The notes under the pieces are model-generated. The model was not told the DNA's origin, did not search any database, and worked only from the letters and a program-made list of their open reading frames with translations. From the NCBI RefSeq assembly GCF_003344625.1, contig NZ_QPKJ02000007.1:62001-126000 (forward strand): a stretch of DNA of 64,000 bases, written 5' to 3'. Position 1 is the stretch's first letter. Each line of letters opens with the position of its first letter. This DNA comes from Solirubrobacter deserti (GTDB lineage: Bacteria > Actinomycetota > Thermoleophilia > Solirubrobacterales > Solirubrobacteraceae). Shown piece after piece: positions 8,225 through 20,200 of the stretch. A program made the position numbers and the translations under genes.

Positions 8225-11200
8225 GTGCGTACGCTCGCCCCTCTGCCAGTCCAGCAGTCACCTAAGACGATTCTCTTCGCACGCCAGCGCCGGTGGATCC
8301 GTGTCGCTGCGTCCTGCGCGCTGGGGAGCATGCTGCTGCTCTACGTCACCCCGATCGCGCAGGCTGCCCCGGGTGACCAGGCGGACCCGCCGTTGCCCGG
8401 CGTGGTCAGCCCGCAGCTGACGTTCCCCCAGTACGAGCCGCCTAAACCGGATTCCGCCGAGGCCGCCGAGGAGGCCCCGATCGAGGCGCCGAAGGACGAG
8501 GCGCGCGAGCCGGGGCCCGCGCCGGAGCAGCCGCGCCGCGAGGAGCCCGCGCCGGCCGCCGCGCCCGAGTCCGAGCCGACGCCCGCCGGCCCCGCGTCCA
8601 CGCAGGAGCAGGCGCCCGCGCCGGCCCGCGCCGAGAAGCCGAAGATCGACAAGGACGACTACGCCGTCGAGACCCCGGCCAAGGACGAGTCCGAGGAGGA
8701 GGAGGCGCCCCTCACGAACACCGACGAGCTGAGCCCGCTCGCCCCGATGCCAACCGACAAGGTGTCCGCGGGCCACCGCCAGACCGCGCCGGACCCGCTC
8801 GCCGAGGCCTCTCCGGCCCCGCCCGTCTCGCTGAGCGAGACCCAGAAGCTGCTCGAGCAGGCCGCGACCGCGCCGGCGCCGACCGCCACGCCCGTCCCGA
8901 TGACGCCGACGGTGGAGACGCCGTCCGCACCCGCCACCGACGTGCCGCCGACCGCGAGCGCCGCCGCCGCGCCCGCGGCGTCCGACGGCGGCGAGGCGAA
9001 GGCCGCCGCTGCGAAGTCGGCCGCCGCCGCGAGTGGTGCCGCCGAGGCCGCCGCGAGTGCGGCCGCGAGTGGTGCCGGCGAGGCCGCCGCGAGTGCGGCC
9101 GCGGGTGGCGCCGGCGAGGCCGCAGCGAGTGGCGACGGCGAGGCCGCCGCGAGCGCACCCGTCTCGGCCGCCGCCCCGGCCCCGGCCGCCGCCGAGGTGG
9201 CCGCCGCGCCGGCCTCGGCCGCCGCCGAGGTCGCTCCGGCCGCCGAGGCCGCGCCCGCCGCCGCCGCTCCGGCCCCGGCCGCCGAGGCCGCGCCCGCCGT
9301 CGCCGCTTCGGCCCCGCCCGTCGAGCCCGCGCCCGCCGCCGCGGCCGCCCCCGCCGAGCAGGGCATCGGCGAGGCCGCGCACGCCGAGAACCCGCCGGCG
9401 CCCGCGCCCAAGCAGATCTCCGCGCCCGCTCCGGCCGCGACGATCTCCGCTCCCGCGCCCGCGCCGTACATCGCCGCGCCCGCTCCGGTCGCGCCGGTCG
9501 TCTACTACGCGCCTCCGCCTCCTCCGCCCCCGCCGCCGCCGATCGCGCCGGAGATCATGGCCATCGGCGCCGACACGCTCGCGGCCGCCGCGGACGTGCC
9601 GGTCACGGACTTCACGAGCAGCGAGGCGCCCGCGCCGGTCGCGCCGATCACGGTCGAGGGCATCGAGACGCCCGAGCAGATCAGCGTGGAGCTGGTCGCG
9701 CCCGAGCAGCCCGTCACGACGCCGGCGCCGCCGCAGGCGCCCGAGGCCACGGGCGACCTGCCGCTGATCGCGCCCGCGGGCTCGCAGCAGATCGCGAGCA
9801 AGCTCTCGTCGGCGACCGCCGCTCCGCAGCCGCCCGCGACGATCTCGTCCGGCGAGCCTTCGCCGTTCGACACGAACCTGGCGACGAAGACGATCAACGC
9901 CGCGCAAGCGCGCGGACCGCCGACGCTCGCCGACTTCAACCAACTGCTCGCCGGCCTCGGCCAGGTGATCCAGACACTGGGGACCCTCAAGGACTACGCC
10001 GACCTGGCGAAGGACCTGCCGCTGATCGGCGAGAGCGTCGGGACGTTCACGAACTTCATCGACGGCCTCACGGCGACCTACGACCTGATCCGGGACTACA
10101 TCGCGAGCCATCCGGCGCCGCGCCTGGATGAGATCGCGGCGCTGCTGCTGGGCCGGATCGACAACCCGGCGGTCACGCCCGTCACCGACGAGACCCAGAT
10201 CGCGCTGCAGATCACGCACCGTGGCTCGCACACGATGACCCTTCCGCTCGGCCTCGGGACCAACGCCCTGGGCCTGTCGCTGAACGGCACCGCGACGGTG
10301 ACCGGCACGATCGCGCTCGACTACACGATCGGCGTCCGCCTCGACGAGGGCCTGCCCACCAGCGAGCGCTTCTTCGTGCGCATCACCAAGCTCGAGCTCG
10401 GCGGCTCGGTCTCCCTCGACGATCTCAGCGCGACGGCCAAGCTCGGCCCGCTCGACGCCGCGATCGCCAATGGCAGCATCGCGCTCGACGCCAAGGCGAC
10501 GATCACGCTCGCCGACACCGAGCTCACGCTCGCGGAGCTCCAGGCCGCCACGCCGGCGAGCCTGTTCGGGACTCCGACGCTGACGAGCTCCCTCAGCAGC
10601 CGCCTCCCGCTCGACCTGCAGCTCAACGGCGTGCGCCTGCTCGGCGGCACGCTCAAGCTCGACAGCACCGATCTCTTCGGCGGCGACCTTGACATCAGCT
10701 TCGACAACGTCGCGTACCTGCGCGAGACCCGCACCGTGGACGTCGACGGCAACGGCTCGACCGAGCAGGCCACGATCACGGCGTTCAAGATCGACCTGCC
10801 CGCGGACCTGATCGACGTCGGCGGCTTCAGCCTGCGCAGCGGCAGCGCGCGCGTCGCGATGATCGAGGCCGACACGCGCACGTGGTACGCGGGTGAGCTG
10901 ACGAACCTGAGCGGCGGCCTCGCGCTGAACGGGGCGACCGCACGCCTGAACGACGTCGCGCTGAGCATCAACACCGGCCCGACCGCCGTCGACTGGGCCG
11001 CGCTGGCCATCTCGGTCGGCGGTGACGTCGTCGACCCCGGCACCGGCGCCCTGCGCCTGAGCGGCAGCCTCGACGAGCTCAGCGTCGCCGACCTGGTCTC
11101 CGGCAGCGCCACCTTCACCGCGGCCGTCGACGGCGACCTCACCACCTTCACGCTGACCGCGACCGACCTGCGCATCGGCGGCGCGCTGATCCTCACCTCC

Positions 11201-14200
11201 GGCAGCATCGCCTTCGCCCACCGCGCGAACACGATCGCGGCCATCGCGAGCAACCTCGCCGGCACCGCCAGCCTCGGCGGCGCCGTCACCGCGACCTTCA
11301 CCGGCGGCGCCCTCAAGCTCAACCGCGGCGCGTTCAACTGGAGCACCGCACCGGTCGGCGACATCGACTTCGCCGCGCCGATCGCCCAGGCCGAGGGCAC
11401 GTTCACCGAGGTCAAGGTCGGCGAGATCGCCACCGCGGCCGGCACGTTCACGCTCACGTCCACGGCCGAGCTGACCAGCGTCACGCTGACGCTCGCGAGC
11501 CTGCGCATCGGCGCCGCGACCGGCCCGCGCTTTACGGCCGGGGGCGGCACGCTGAACGTCGCCAAGCGCGGCACCGACGTCACCGCCGACGGCGGCCTCA
11601 CCGGCGCCAAGCTCGAAGGCGTCACCGGCTTCACCGTCACGGTCACCGACGCCGCGTTCGAGATCACCAGCACGCTCACGCGCGCGAAGGGCACGCTGAC
11701 CGCGACCGTCGGCGCCAACAACTCGATCGGCGGGTCCTTCAGCTTCGAGCGCCAGGGCCAGACCACCGTGCTCGGCCTCGCCGACGCGACCGTCGCGATC
11801 GCCGGCGCGACCCAGGTCACCGACGGCGAGGGCGTGTTGATCCTCGCCGCCGACGGCCTCGCCGGCTACCTGTCCGGTAAGGCCGCGATCGACGGCGGCG
11901 GCGCCTTCCAGCTCAACGGTCGCGTGCTCTTCCGCGTCAACACGACCGGCCGCGCCGTCGACCAGACCGTCCGCGTGGGTGGCCGCGACCTGACGGTCAG
12001 CTTCGGCGCCGGCGAGGGCAACACGTTCTCGGTCTCGGTCTCCGACCTCGAGCTCAGCATCGCCGGCGTGGTCACGGTCAAGGGCGCGGGCACGTTCAAG
12101 TCCGGCAAGCTCAGCGACAACGTCACCGTCGTCGAGACGTTCGCCGGCACGGGCCTCACGCTGTTCTTCGGCGAGGGCCCGATGACGCTCGCCAACGGCC
12201 AGCTCAACCCGCTCGCGCGCGGCCTGATGATCACCAACGCGACCGTCGGCCTGATCCGCACCGCGGACGGCAAGTGGGCGCTGGACGCACGCGGGATGGT
12301 CGAGCTCGTCGGCCTCTCCGGCACCCAGGGCGTCGGCCTCTCGGGCGAGGTCCGCGTGCGCGTGAACAGCTTCGGCCAGGCGATCAGCGAGACGCTGCGC
12401 ATCGAGGGCACGAGCAACGACGTCAACGTCGTCTTCGCCGCCGACGAGACGCTCGAGAACAGCACCCCGTTCGCGTCGATCACCGCCACCGGCATGCGCG
12501 TGGACGTGCTCGGCGCCACGCTCACGGGCGATTGCAGCTTCGCCAAGCAGGGCGAGACGCTCACGATCACGGCCACCAACGTCGAGATGGCGTTCGGCGG
12601 CGCCGCCGACGGCACCAGCGCGCGCGGACCCCCGGTCTCCATCACCAACGGCTCCGGCACCCTCACCATCGGCGCCGCGGGCCTCACCGCCGACATCGGC
12701 GGCACCGTCGCGGTCGCGATCCCGGGCGTGAGCATCTCCACCGGCCTCCGCCTCAAGATCGACCCGACCTCCGTCTCGGTCACCGGGACGGGCCTCAAGC
12801 TCACCGTCCTCGGCAACGAGCTCACCGGGAACTTCTCCTTCACGCACAGCGCGGAGTCCACGCGCGTCGTCGTCGAAGGCGCCACGCTCTCGCTGCCGGG
12901 CGCCCTCTCGCTCAAGGACATCGAGGGCGAGCTCACGATCGACGCCTCCGGCGTCAGCGGCCGCCTCGCCGCAACGGTCGACACGCTCGCCATCAGCGAC
13001 CTCACGCTGAACACCGTCGAGATCGCGTTCTCGCCGACGTCGGTCTCCGTCGCCGCCACCGGCGCGGGCTTCAGCCTCGGCGGCCAGTCGCTCACCGCCG
13101 ACCTGTCCTTCTCCCGCGCGGTCGACGGCACGACCCGCGCGACCGCCGCCAACGTCTCGCTCATCCTCGGCACCGTCGCGCGCCTCACCAACGGCACGGG
13201 CGAGCTGACGATCACCGCCGGCAACGTCGCGGGCTCGTTCTCCGGCACGTTCGCGCTGACCGTCCCGGGCGTCGCGCTCGCCGGTGACGTCCGCGCTGAG
13301 CTCGACACCGCCACCGGGTTCGTCCGCCTCGCCGTCACCGGCGGCACGCTCGACGTCGCGGGCCAGACGCTCTCCGGCGACATCACGCTCACGCGCGCGG
13401 GCGGCACGATCGCGCTCACGGTCACCAACGCCGCGCTGAGCCTCGGCGGCGGCCTGGTCACCGTCAGCAGCGGCACCGCCGACCTGACGATCGGTAGCGC
13501 GGTCAGCGGCTCCTTCAGCGGCACGGTCACCACGAGCCTCCCGGGCGTCGCGTTCGGCGGCACGCTGACCGCGACCTTCGCGCCGGGCAGCGTCGTCGTC
13601 ACCGGCACGGGCACGAGCCTCACGATCGCGGGCACGACCCTCACCGCCGACTTCACGCTCGACGCCACCGGCGAAGCGGTCAAGGTCGCGGTGGCCAACA
13701 CCGGTCCGGGCTCGCTGCTCAAGCTCGGCACGGTCGTCGACGTCCCGGACGCGACCGGCGTGCTCGTCATCCGCCGCACCGGCGTCGCGGGCACGCTCAC
13801 CGCCACGAACCCGGTGTTCACGCTGCCGGGCGTCCAGGTCACGGCGACCGGCGTCACGATCGCGATCAACACGAGCGCGACCGCCGTGAAGGAGGTCGTG
13901 ATCGTCGGCGGCACGCCGCTCGTGCTCGACCTCCCGGCCGGACCGACCGTCACGGTCAAGGTGCTCGGCGGCAAGCTCACGATCGGCACCAACGAGCTCA
14001 CCGGCGACTTCCTGTTCGACCGCGCCGGCACGCAGACCCGCTTCGCCGCCATCAACCTGAGCGCGTCCGCCTCCGGCGTGGCCCTCAGCGGCGGCGAGGG
14101 CGCGTTCGTCATCACGTCCACCGGCATCGCCGGCCAGGCCTCGGGCACGCTCAGTGGCGACTTCGGCCCGGTCAAGGCCGGTGGCCGCGCGCTGCTGCGG

Positions 14201-17200
14201 GTCAACTCCACCGGCGGCGCCGTCGACGAGACGCTCACGATCGGAACCCGCACCGTCGCGGTGAAGTTCGCCGCCGACGACCCCGCCTTCGCCCTCTCGG
14301 TCTCCGGCGCGAGCCTCAACATCGGCGACTTCGTCACGATCGAGGGCGACGTCACCGTGCGCGACGGCGTCTTCGCCGGCGACGGCCTGACGATCTTCCT
14401 CGGCCGCGGCCCCGCGCGGATGGCCAACGGCGACCTCAACCCGCTCGCGGTCGGCGTGATGATCACCTCCGCGAAGGTCGGCCTGATCCAGGTCGGCACC
14501 AAGTACGCGGTGTACGCGACCGGCACGGTGCAGCTCGTCGGGCTGGGCGGCGTGACGCTGAGCGGCACCGTGACGCTGCTCTACAACGACACGGACGCCG
14601 ACGTCGACCACCTGATCGAGATCCCCGGCTCGACCAACCCGGGCGTCCAGGTCACGGTCGCCAAGGGCACGAAGGCGTTCAAGGTCACCGCCGGCACGCT
14701 CGCGATCCTCGGCCAGTCGATCGCCGGCGACTTCGAGTTCGCGCCGCAGGCCAACGGCGATCTGCGGATCACGGCGAGCAACGTCGCCGTCACGCTCGGC
14801 CCGGTCAGCTTGACCGCCGCGTCCGGCACGCTCACCGCGGGCGCGGGCGGCATCGCCGGCCGCTTCACCGGCACGCTCGCCTTCGCCGTCGGCGGCTTCA
14901 GCTTCGACGCCGGCATCGGCCTCGCGATCAACACGTCCAACGCCGCCGTCGGCGACCTGCCGGCCGGCCCGTACGTCCGCTTCGACGGCACGGGCGTGAA
15001 GCTGCGCATCGGCGGCCAGGAGCTGACGGGCGACTTCTCGTTCGAGCGCGCGACGCTCGCCGACGGCACGGCCGTCACCGCCATCGCCGCGCGCAACGTC
15101 AGCTACGCGATCGGGGCGGCCGGCGCGGGCGCCACGCTCAGCGGCGGCACGGGCGCGCTGCTGGTCACCACGGTCGGGCTCGCGGGGACGCTGCGGGGCA
15201 CGATCACGCTCTCGCTGCCGGGTGACGCGGCCTTCTCCGGCACGTTCGCGCTGGCGGTCAACACCAGCCACGCCGCCGTCAGCGAGACGCTCACCGTCGG
15301 CGGCCAGACGCTCGCGCTGAGCGTCGCGGGCGGCCCGTACGTGCGCATCGCCGGCACCGGCGTCCGCCTCTCGCTCGCGGGCCAGACGCTCGAGGGCGAC
15401 TTCGCGTTCGAGTCGGTCACCACCTTCGGCGACGACGGCGTCCCGGGCGGCAGCGGCGCGAACGCCGACGGCAAGGTCCTGCGGCTGGCGATGGCGAACG
15501 TGAGCCTGTCGCTCGGCGGCGGCGCGCTGACGGTCGGCGGCGCGTCCGGCACGCTGCTGGTCACGAGCGCCGGCATCGCGGGCGACTTCGGCGGCACGAT
15601 CGGCTTCAACGTCCCGCAGGCCGCGCTCACCGGCACCCTGCGCGTGCAGGTCAACACGACGCTCGACGAGATCGACGAGACGTTCGAGCTCGCCGGCCAG
15701 CCCGTCAAGCTCGAGCTCCCCGCGGGCCGCTTCTTCAAGGTCGCCGGCACGGGCCTGAAGCTCACGATCCTCGGCCAGGAGCTGAGCGGCGACTTCAGCG
15801 TCCAGTCCGCGGGCGGCGTCACGACCATCACGGCCGAGAACGTCACGGCGCAGTTCGGCGGCTCGGTCCTCTCGATCGCCCAGAAGAACACCGCCACGTT
15901 CACGATCAGCCCGGCGGGAATCAAGGGCGAGCTGACCGCGACCGTCTCGCTGAGCGTCCCGAACGTCGCGTTCGGCAGCGACGTCACGCTCGCGATCGAC
16001 ACCACGGCGGCCGCCAAGTACCTGCGCGTCGAGGCGAGCAACGCGACGCTCGACATCGCGGGCCAGCGCATCGCGGGCTCGTTCGTGGTCGAGCGCACCG
16101 CGGGCGTCGTCAAGCTCACCGTGACGGACGGCTCGATCGTGCTCGCCGCGGGCGTCGTCAGCGTCGAGGCGGTCAACGGCTCGCTGACGATTGGCACGGC
16201 CGGCATCGCGGGCACGATGAGCGCCTCGCTCACGCTCGCCGCGAGCGCCGACGTCTCGTTCACGGGCGCGTTCAAGGTCGCGGTCGACACCGCCGCGGGC
16301 TACCTCAAGGTCGACGCCACCAACGTCGCCGTGCGCGTCGCCGGCCAGCGCCTGAACGCCGACGTCTCGGTCGAGAGGATCACGTCCAGCAGCGGCGCGG
16401 CGATCAAGCTCGCGCTGGCGAACGTCTCGTTCGCGTTCGGCGACGGCCAGCAGGACCTGCTCACGCTCACGAACGGCAGCGGCCAGTGGCTGATCCTCAG
16501 CGGCGGCGTCGCCGGCCGGCTGCAGGGCACGGTCGCGCTCCAGAACGTCCCGAACGTCACGCTCCAGGGCACGCTCGGCCTGGAGGTCAACACGACCGGC
16601 CGCGACATCGACGAGACGTTCACCGTCGGCACCGAGCAGGTCACGCTCGAGCTCGCCGCCACGCGCGAGTTCGCCGTCAGCGGCACGGGCCTGAGCATCG
16701 CGCTCGCGGGTGTCTCGATCACGGGCGACTTCACCTTCACCAAGGACACCGGCGCGACCACGCTGACGATCGCGAACGGCGAGATCGCGATCGCCGGCGG
16801 CGGCACGCGCCTGGTCGCGGTCACGATCGCCATCGGCACGCTGCGGATCGCCACCGTCACGGGCGGGACGCGCGCGGCGGTCACCGGCTCGTTCGATGTC
16901 GGCATCGTCGTCGACGTCCCGAACGTCGCCTTCACCGGCGCCTTCACGGTGGACTTCGACACGTCGGCCGCGACCCCGACCTTCACGGTCAAGAGCAAGG
17001 CCGGCCAGCGCGTGGAGCTTTCGGTCGCGGGCCAGACGTTCAGCGTCGGCGCGCTCGAGGTGACCAAGAACGCCGCGGGCGTGTACGTGAAGCTCGAGTC
17101 GATCACGATCACGCTCGGCGACTTCATCGACATCACCGCCGACAACAACCTCGACGGCGAGCTGCAGATCACGGCCGGCGGCGTCGCGGTCAAGCTCAGC

Positions 17201-20200
17201 GGCGATCTGTCGCCGAGCCCGTTCAAGCTCCCCGGCGACCTGACGCTGAGCGCCGCCGCGTTCTCGATCGAGATCAACACCGCGCCCGTCGCCTCCGCCG
17301 CGCTCGGGCTCCCGGCCGGCCCGTTCGTCCGCGTGCGCGTCGACAGCGCCACGCTCGCGATCGGACCGATCAACGTCACCGGCTCGTTCCTCTTCCACCA
17401 GTCCACGAGCGCCGGCTTCGCGCCCACGGTGACCGTCACGCCGTCCGCGGCGACGGCCGCGATGGCCAGCGGCGACGTCGACCGCGACGGCGACATCGAC
17501 CTCGTGCTCGGCACGAGCAGCGGCGCCAACCGCCTGCTGCTCAACGGCCCCACGGGCTTAACCGAGGCGGCCGACCGGATGCCGGCCCAGGCCGAGACGA
17601 CCCGCGCGCTCGCGCTCGCCGACGTCAACGGCGACGGCTTCCTCGACCTGATCGTGGTCAACGACGGCACCTCGCGCGTGCACCTCGCGGTCGTTGCGGC
17701 CAACGGCGTGACCTGGCAGCGCTTCGCCGCCGACGCCGCGTACACCTTCAGCACCGCCGGCGCCCGCGCGGTCGCGGTCGGCGACCTCGACGGCGACGGC
17801 CGCAACGACGTCGTCGTCGGCGGCGACAACGGCGTCACGCGCTTCCTCGCCCTGGAAGCCGGCGGCTTCGGCGCCGGCACGGCGATCACCGCCGACGCCG
17901 TGACCGCGATCGCGCTCGGCGATCTGGACAGCAGCGGCAGCCTCGACCTCGTCCTCGCCGCCGCCACGTCGCGCGTGTTCACCAACGACGGCGCCGGCGT
18001 CTTCACGGCAGTCTCCGGGCTCACGCTCGGCGGGGCGAGCCGCGTCCTGCTCGTCGACGTCGACAACGACCGCAAGCTCGACCTGGTGCTCGGCAGCGCC
18101 ACCGCCGTGACGCTGTTCAAGAACACGGGCGACGGCACCGTGCAGTTCGCCACAGGCTCCGCCCTGGCCACCGCGAACGCCACCGCGCTGGCCGCGGGCG
18201 ACCTCGACAGCGACGGCTACGCGGACCTGATCGTCGGCGTGAGCAACGGGCGGCCGCTGCTGCTGGCCAACAAGGGCGGCACCGCCGCGGGCACGTTCAA
18301 GCCGGCCGCGACGATCGGCACCGAGGACCTCGCGACCACGGCCGTGCTGGTGGTCAACGTCGACACCGACCGCGACCTCGACGTGCTCATCGGCGTCACG
18401 GGCGGCGCCACCCGGCTCGCGCGCAACACGCCGGTGCAGCTCACGCGGCTCGCGTTCTCCAACGTCAGCGTCCAGCTGGGCGACGGCGGATCGTCGCCCA
18501 ACACCCTCAAGGTGGTCGAGGGCAACGGCGCGTTCCTGCTCCTCAAAGGCGCCGACGGCGGCATCGCCGGCCAGCTCTCCGGCCGCATCGAGGCCGTGAT
18601 CGGCGGCTCGGGCGGCTTCAACGGCAACGCCAGCGTCGCCGTCAAGCTCAACACGACCACGAGCACGTTCGACGAGACGATCGAGGTCGGCGGCGTCACG
18701 CTCGCGATCAAGTTCGAGGCGGGCCAGGTGGCCAGCGGCACGCCGCGCAAGCCCTACGTGCTGTTCTCGGGCAGCGGCTCGTTCAAGATCGGCGACTTCA
18801 TCGAGGTCTCCGGCAGCCTCACGGACGACTCGGCCGCCGGCACCAAGTTCGGCAGCGACATCAAGATCTTCCTCGGCCTCGGCCCGGGCCTGCTGGCCGA
18901 CGGCACCGTCAACTCGAACGCGCGCGGCCTGTTCCTGCGCAACGCGAGCTTCGAGTACAAGACGATCGGCACCACCGGCTACGTCGTGTACGCGCGCGGC
19001 CGCGTCGAGCTGCTGGGCATCCCGGGCGTCACCGCCTCGCTCGACGAGGTGGAGATCTTCTACAACACCGAGACCGGCGACGTCGAGCTCAAGAACGTCA
19101 AGCGCGCCGACGGCTCCAACCCGGTCGTCAAGGGCGGTACCGGCCCGTCGCTGAGCGGCGTGCTCGACCTCGCGTTCGCCGGTATCTCGATCCGGGGCAG
19201 GTTCTCGTTCGCGAACTCCGCCGCCGCCGGCGCCACGCGCGGCGACCTGCGGATCACCGTCGAGAACGCGGAGCTCAAGCTCGGCGACGTCGTCACCGTC
19301 GCCATCGCCAGCGCGACGCTGCTGAGCACGGCCAAGGGCATCTCGGCGTCGATCAAGGGCGACCTGACGCTCGCGATCCCCGGCCAGGACCCCGTCACCG
19401 CGACGAACATCGACGTCGCGATCAACACCGCGGCCGAGGTGCTGGACGGGCGCGCGCCCAACTCGGTCGTCGTCAAGGCCACGCTCAACCTCAGCCTGTT
19501 CGGCCAGTCGCTCGGCGGCGACTTCAGCTTCGAGCAGTACACGGTGCCCGCCGCGCCCGGCGCGCCCCCCGTCAAGCTCATCCGCGTCGCCGCGAGCAAC
19601 GTCACGCTCGACCTCGGCACCGCCACCGCGGGCGTCGCGCTGCGCGACGGCACGGCGCTGTTCGTGATCCGCCCGACCGGCCTGGCCGGCCGCGTCGAGG
19701 GCACCGTCACGGTCAAGGTCCCGGGCGACGTGGCGCGCATCACGGGCACGTTCGGCGTCGCGATCAACACCTCCGGCGTCGCGGTGAGCGAGCAGGTCAC
19801 CGTCGGCGGCCAGACCGTCAGCCTGTCCGTGCCCGCCGGCCCGTTCCTGCGTGTGACGGGCACGAACGTCGAGCTGGCGCTCGGCGGCCAGCGCCTGACC
19901 GGCACGTTCGTGTTCGAGTCGGCGACGGTCGGCACCGAGAAGGTCGTCCGCGTGCTCGTGACCGACGTCACCGCCGGCTTCGGCGACGGCACGCGCGACT
20001 ACGTCACGCTCAGCGGCGGCACGGGCTTCTTCGTCCTGCGCCCGGGCGGCCTCGCGGGTGACCTCGGCGGCTCGGTCGCGGTCACGATCCCCGGCGTCTC
20101 CCTCAGCGGCACGTTCCGCCTGAAGATCAACACGGCCGCCGCCGCGGTCGACGCGACGATGACGTTCGGCCCGGCGCCGGCGACGCGCACCGCGGTCGCG

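Noticed and set aside
8258..17398. A 3,046-codon open frame antisense to the giant gene, and a 5,629-codon one at 23,474-40,363
   Set aside because: The products are Arg/Ala/Asp/Gly strings with no domain. They arise because the sense strand's codon third-position bias leaves few stop codons on the other strand. The sense frame carries signal peptide, named repeats and coherent structure.
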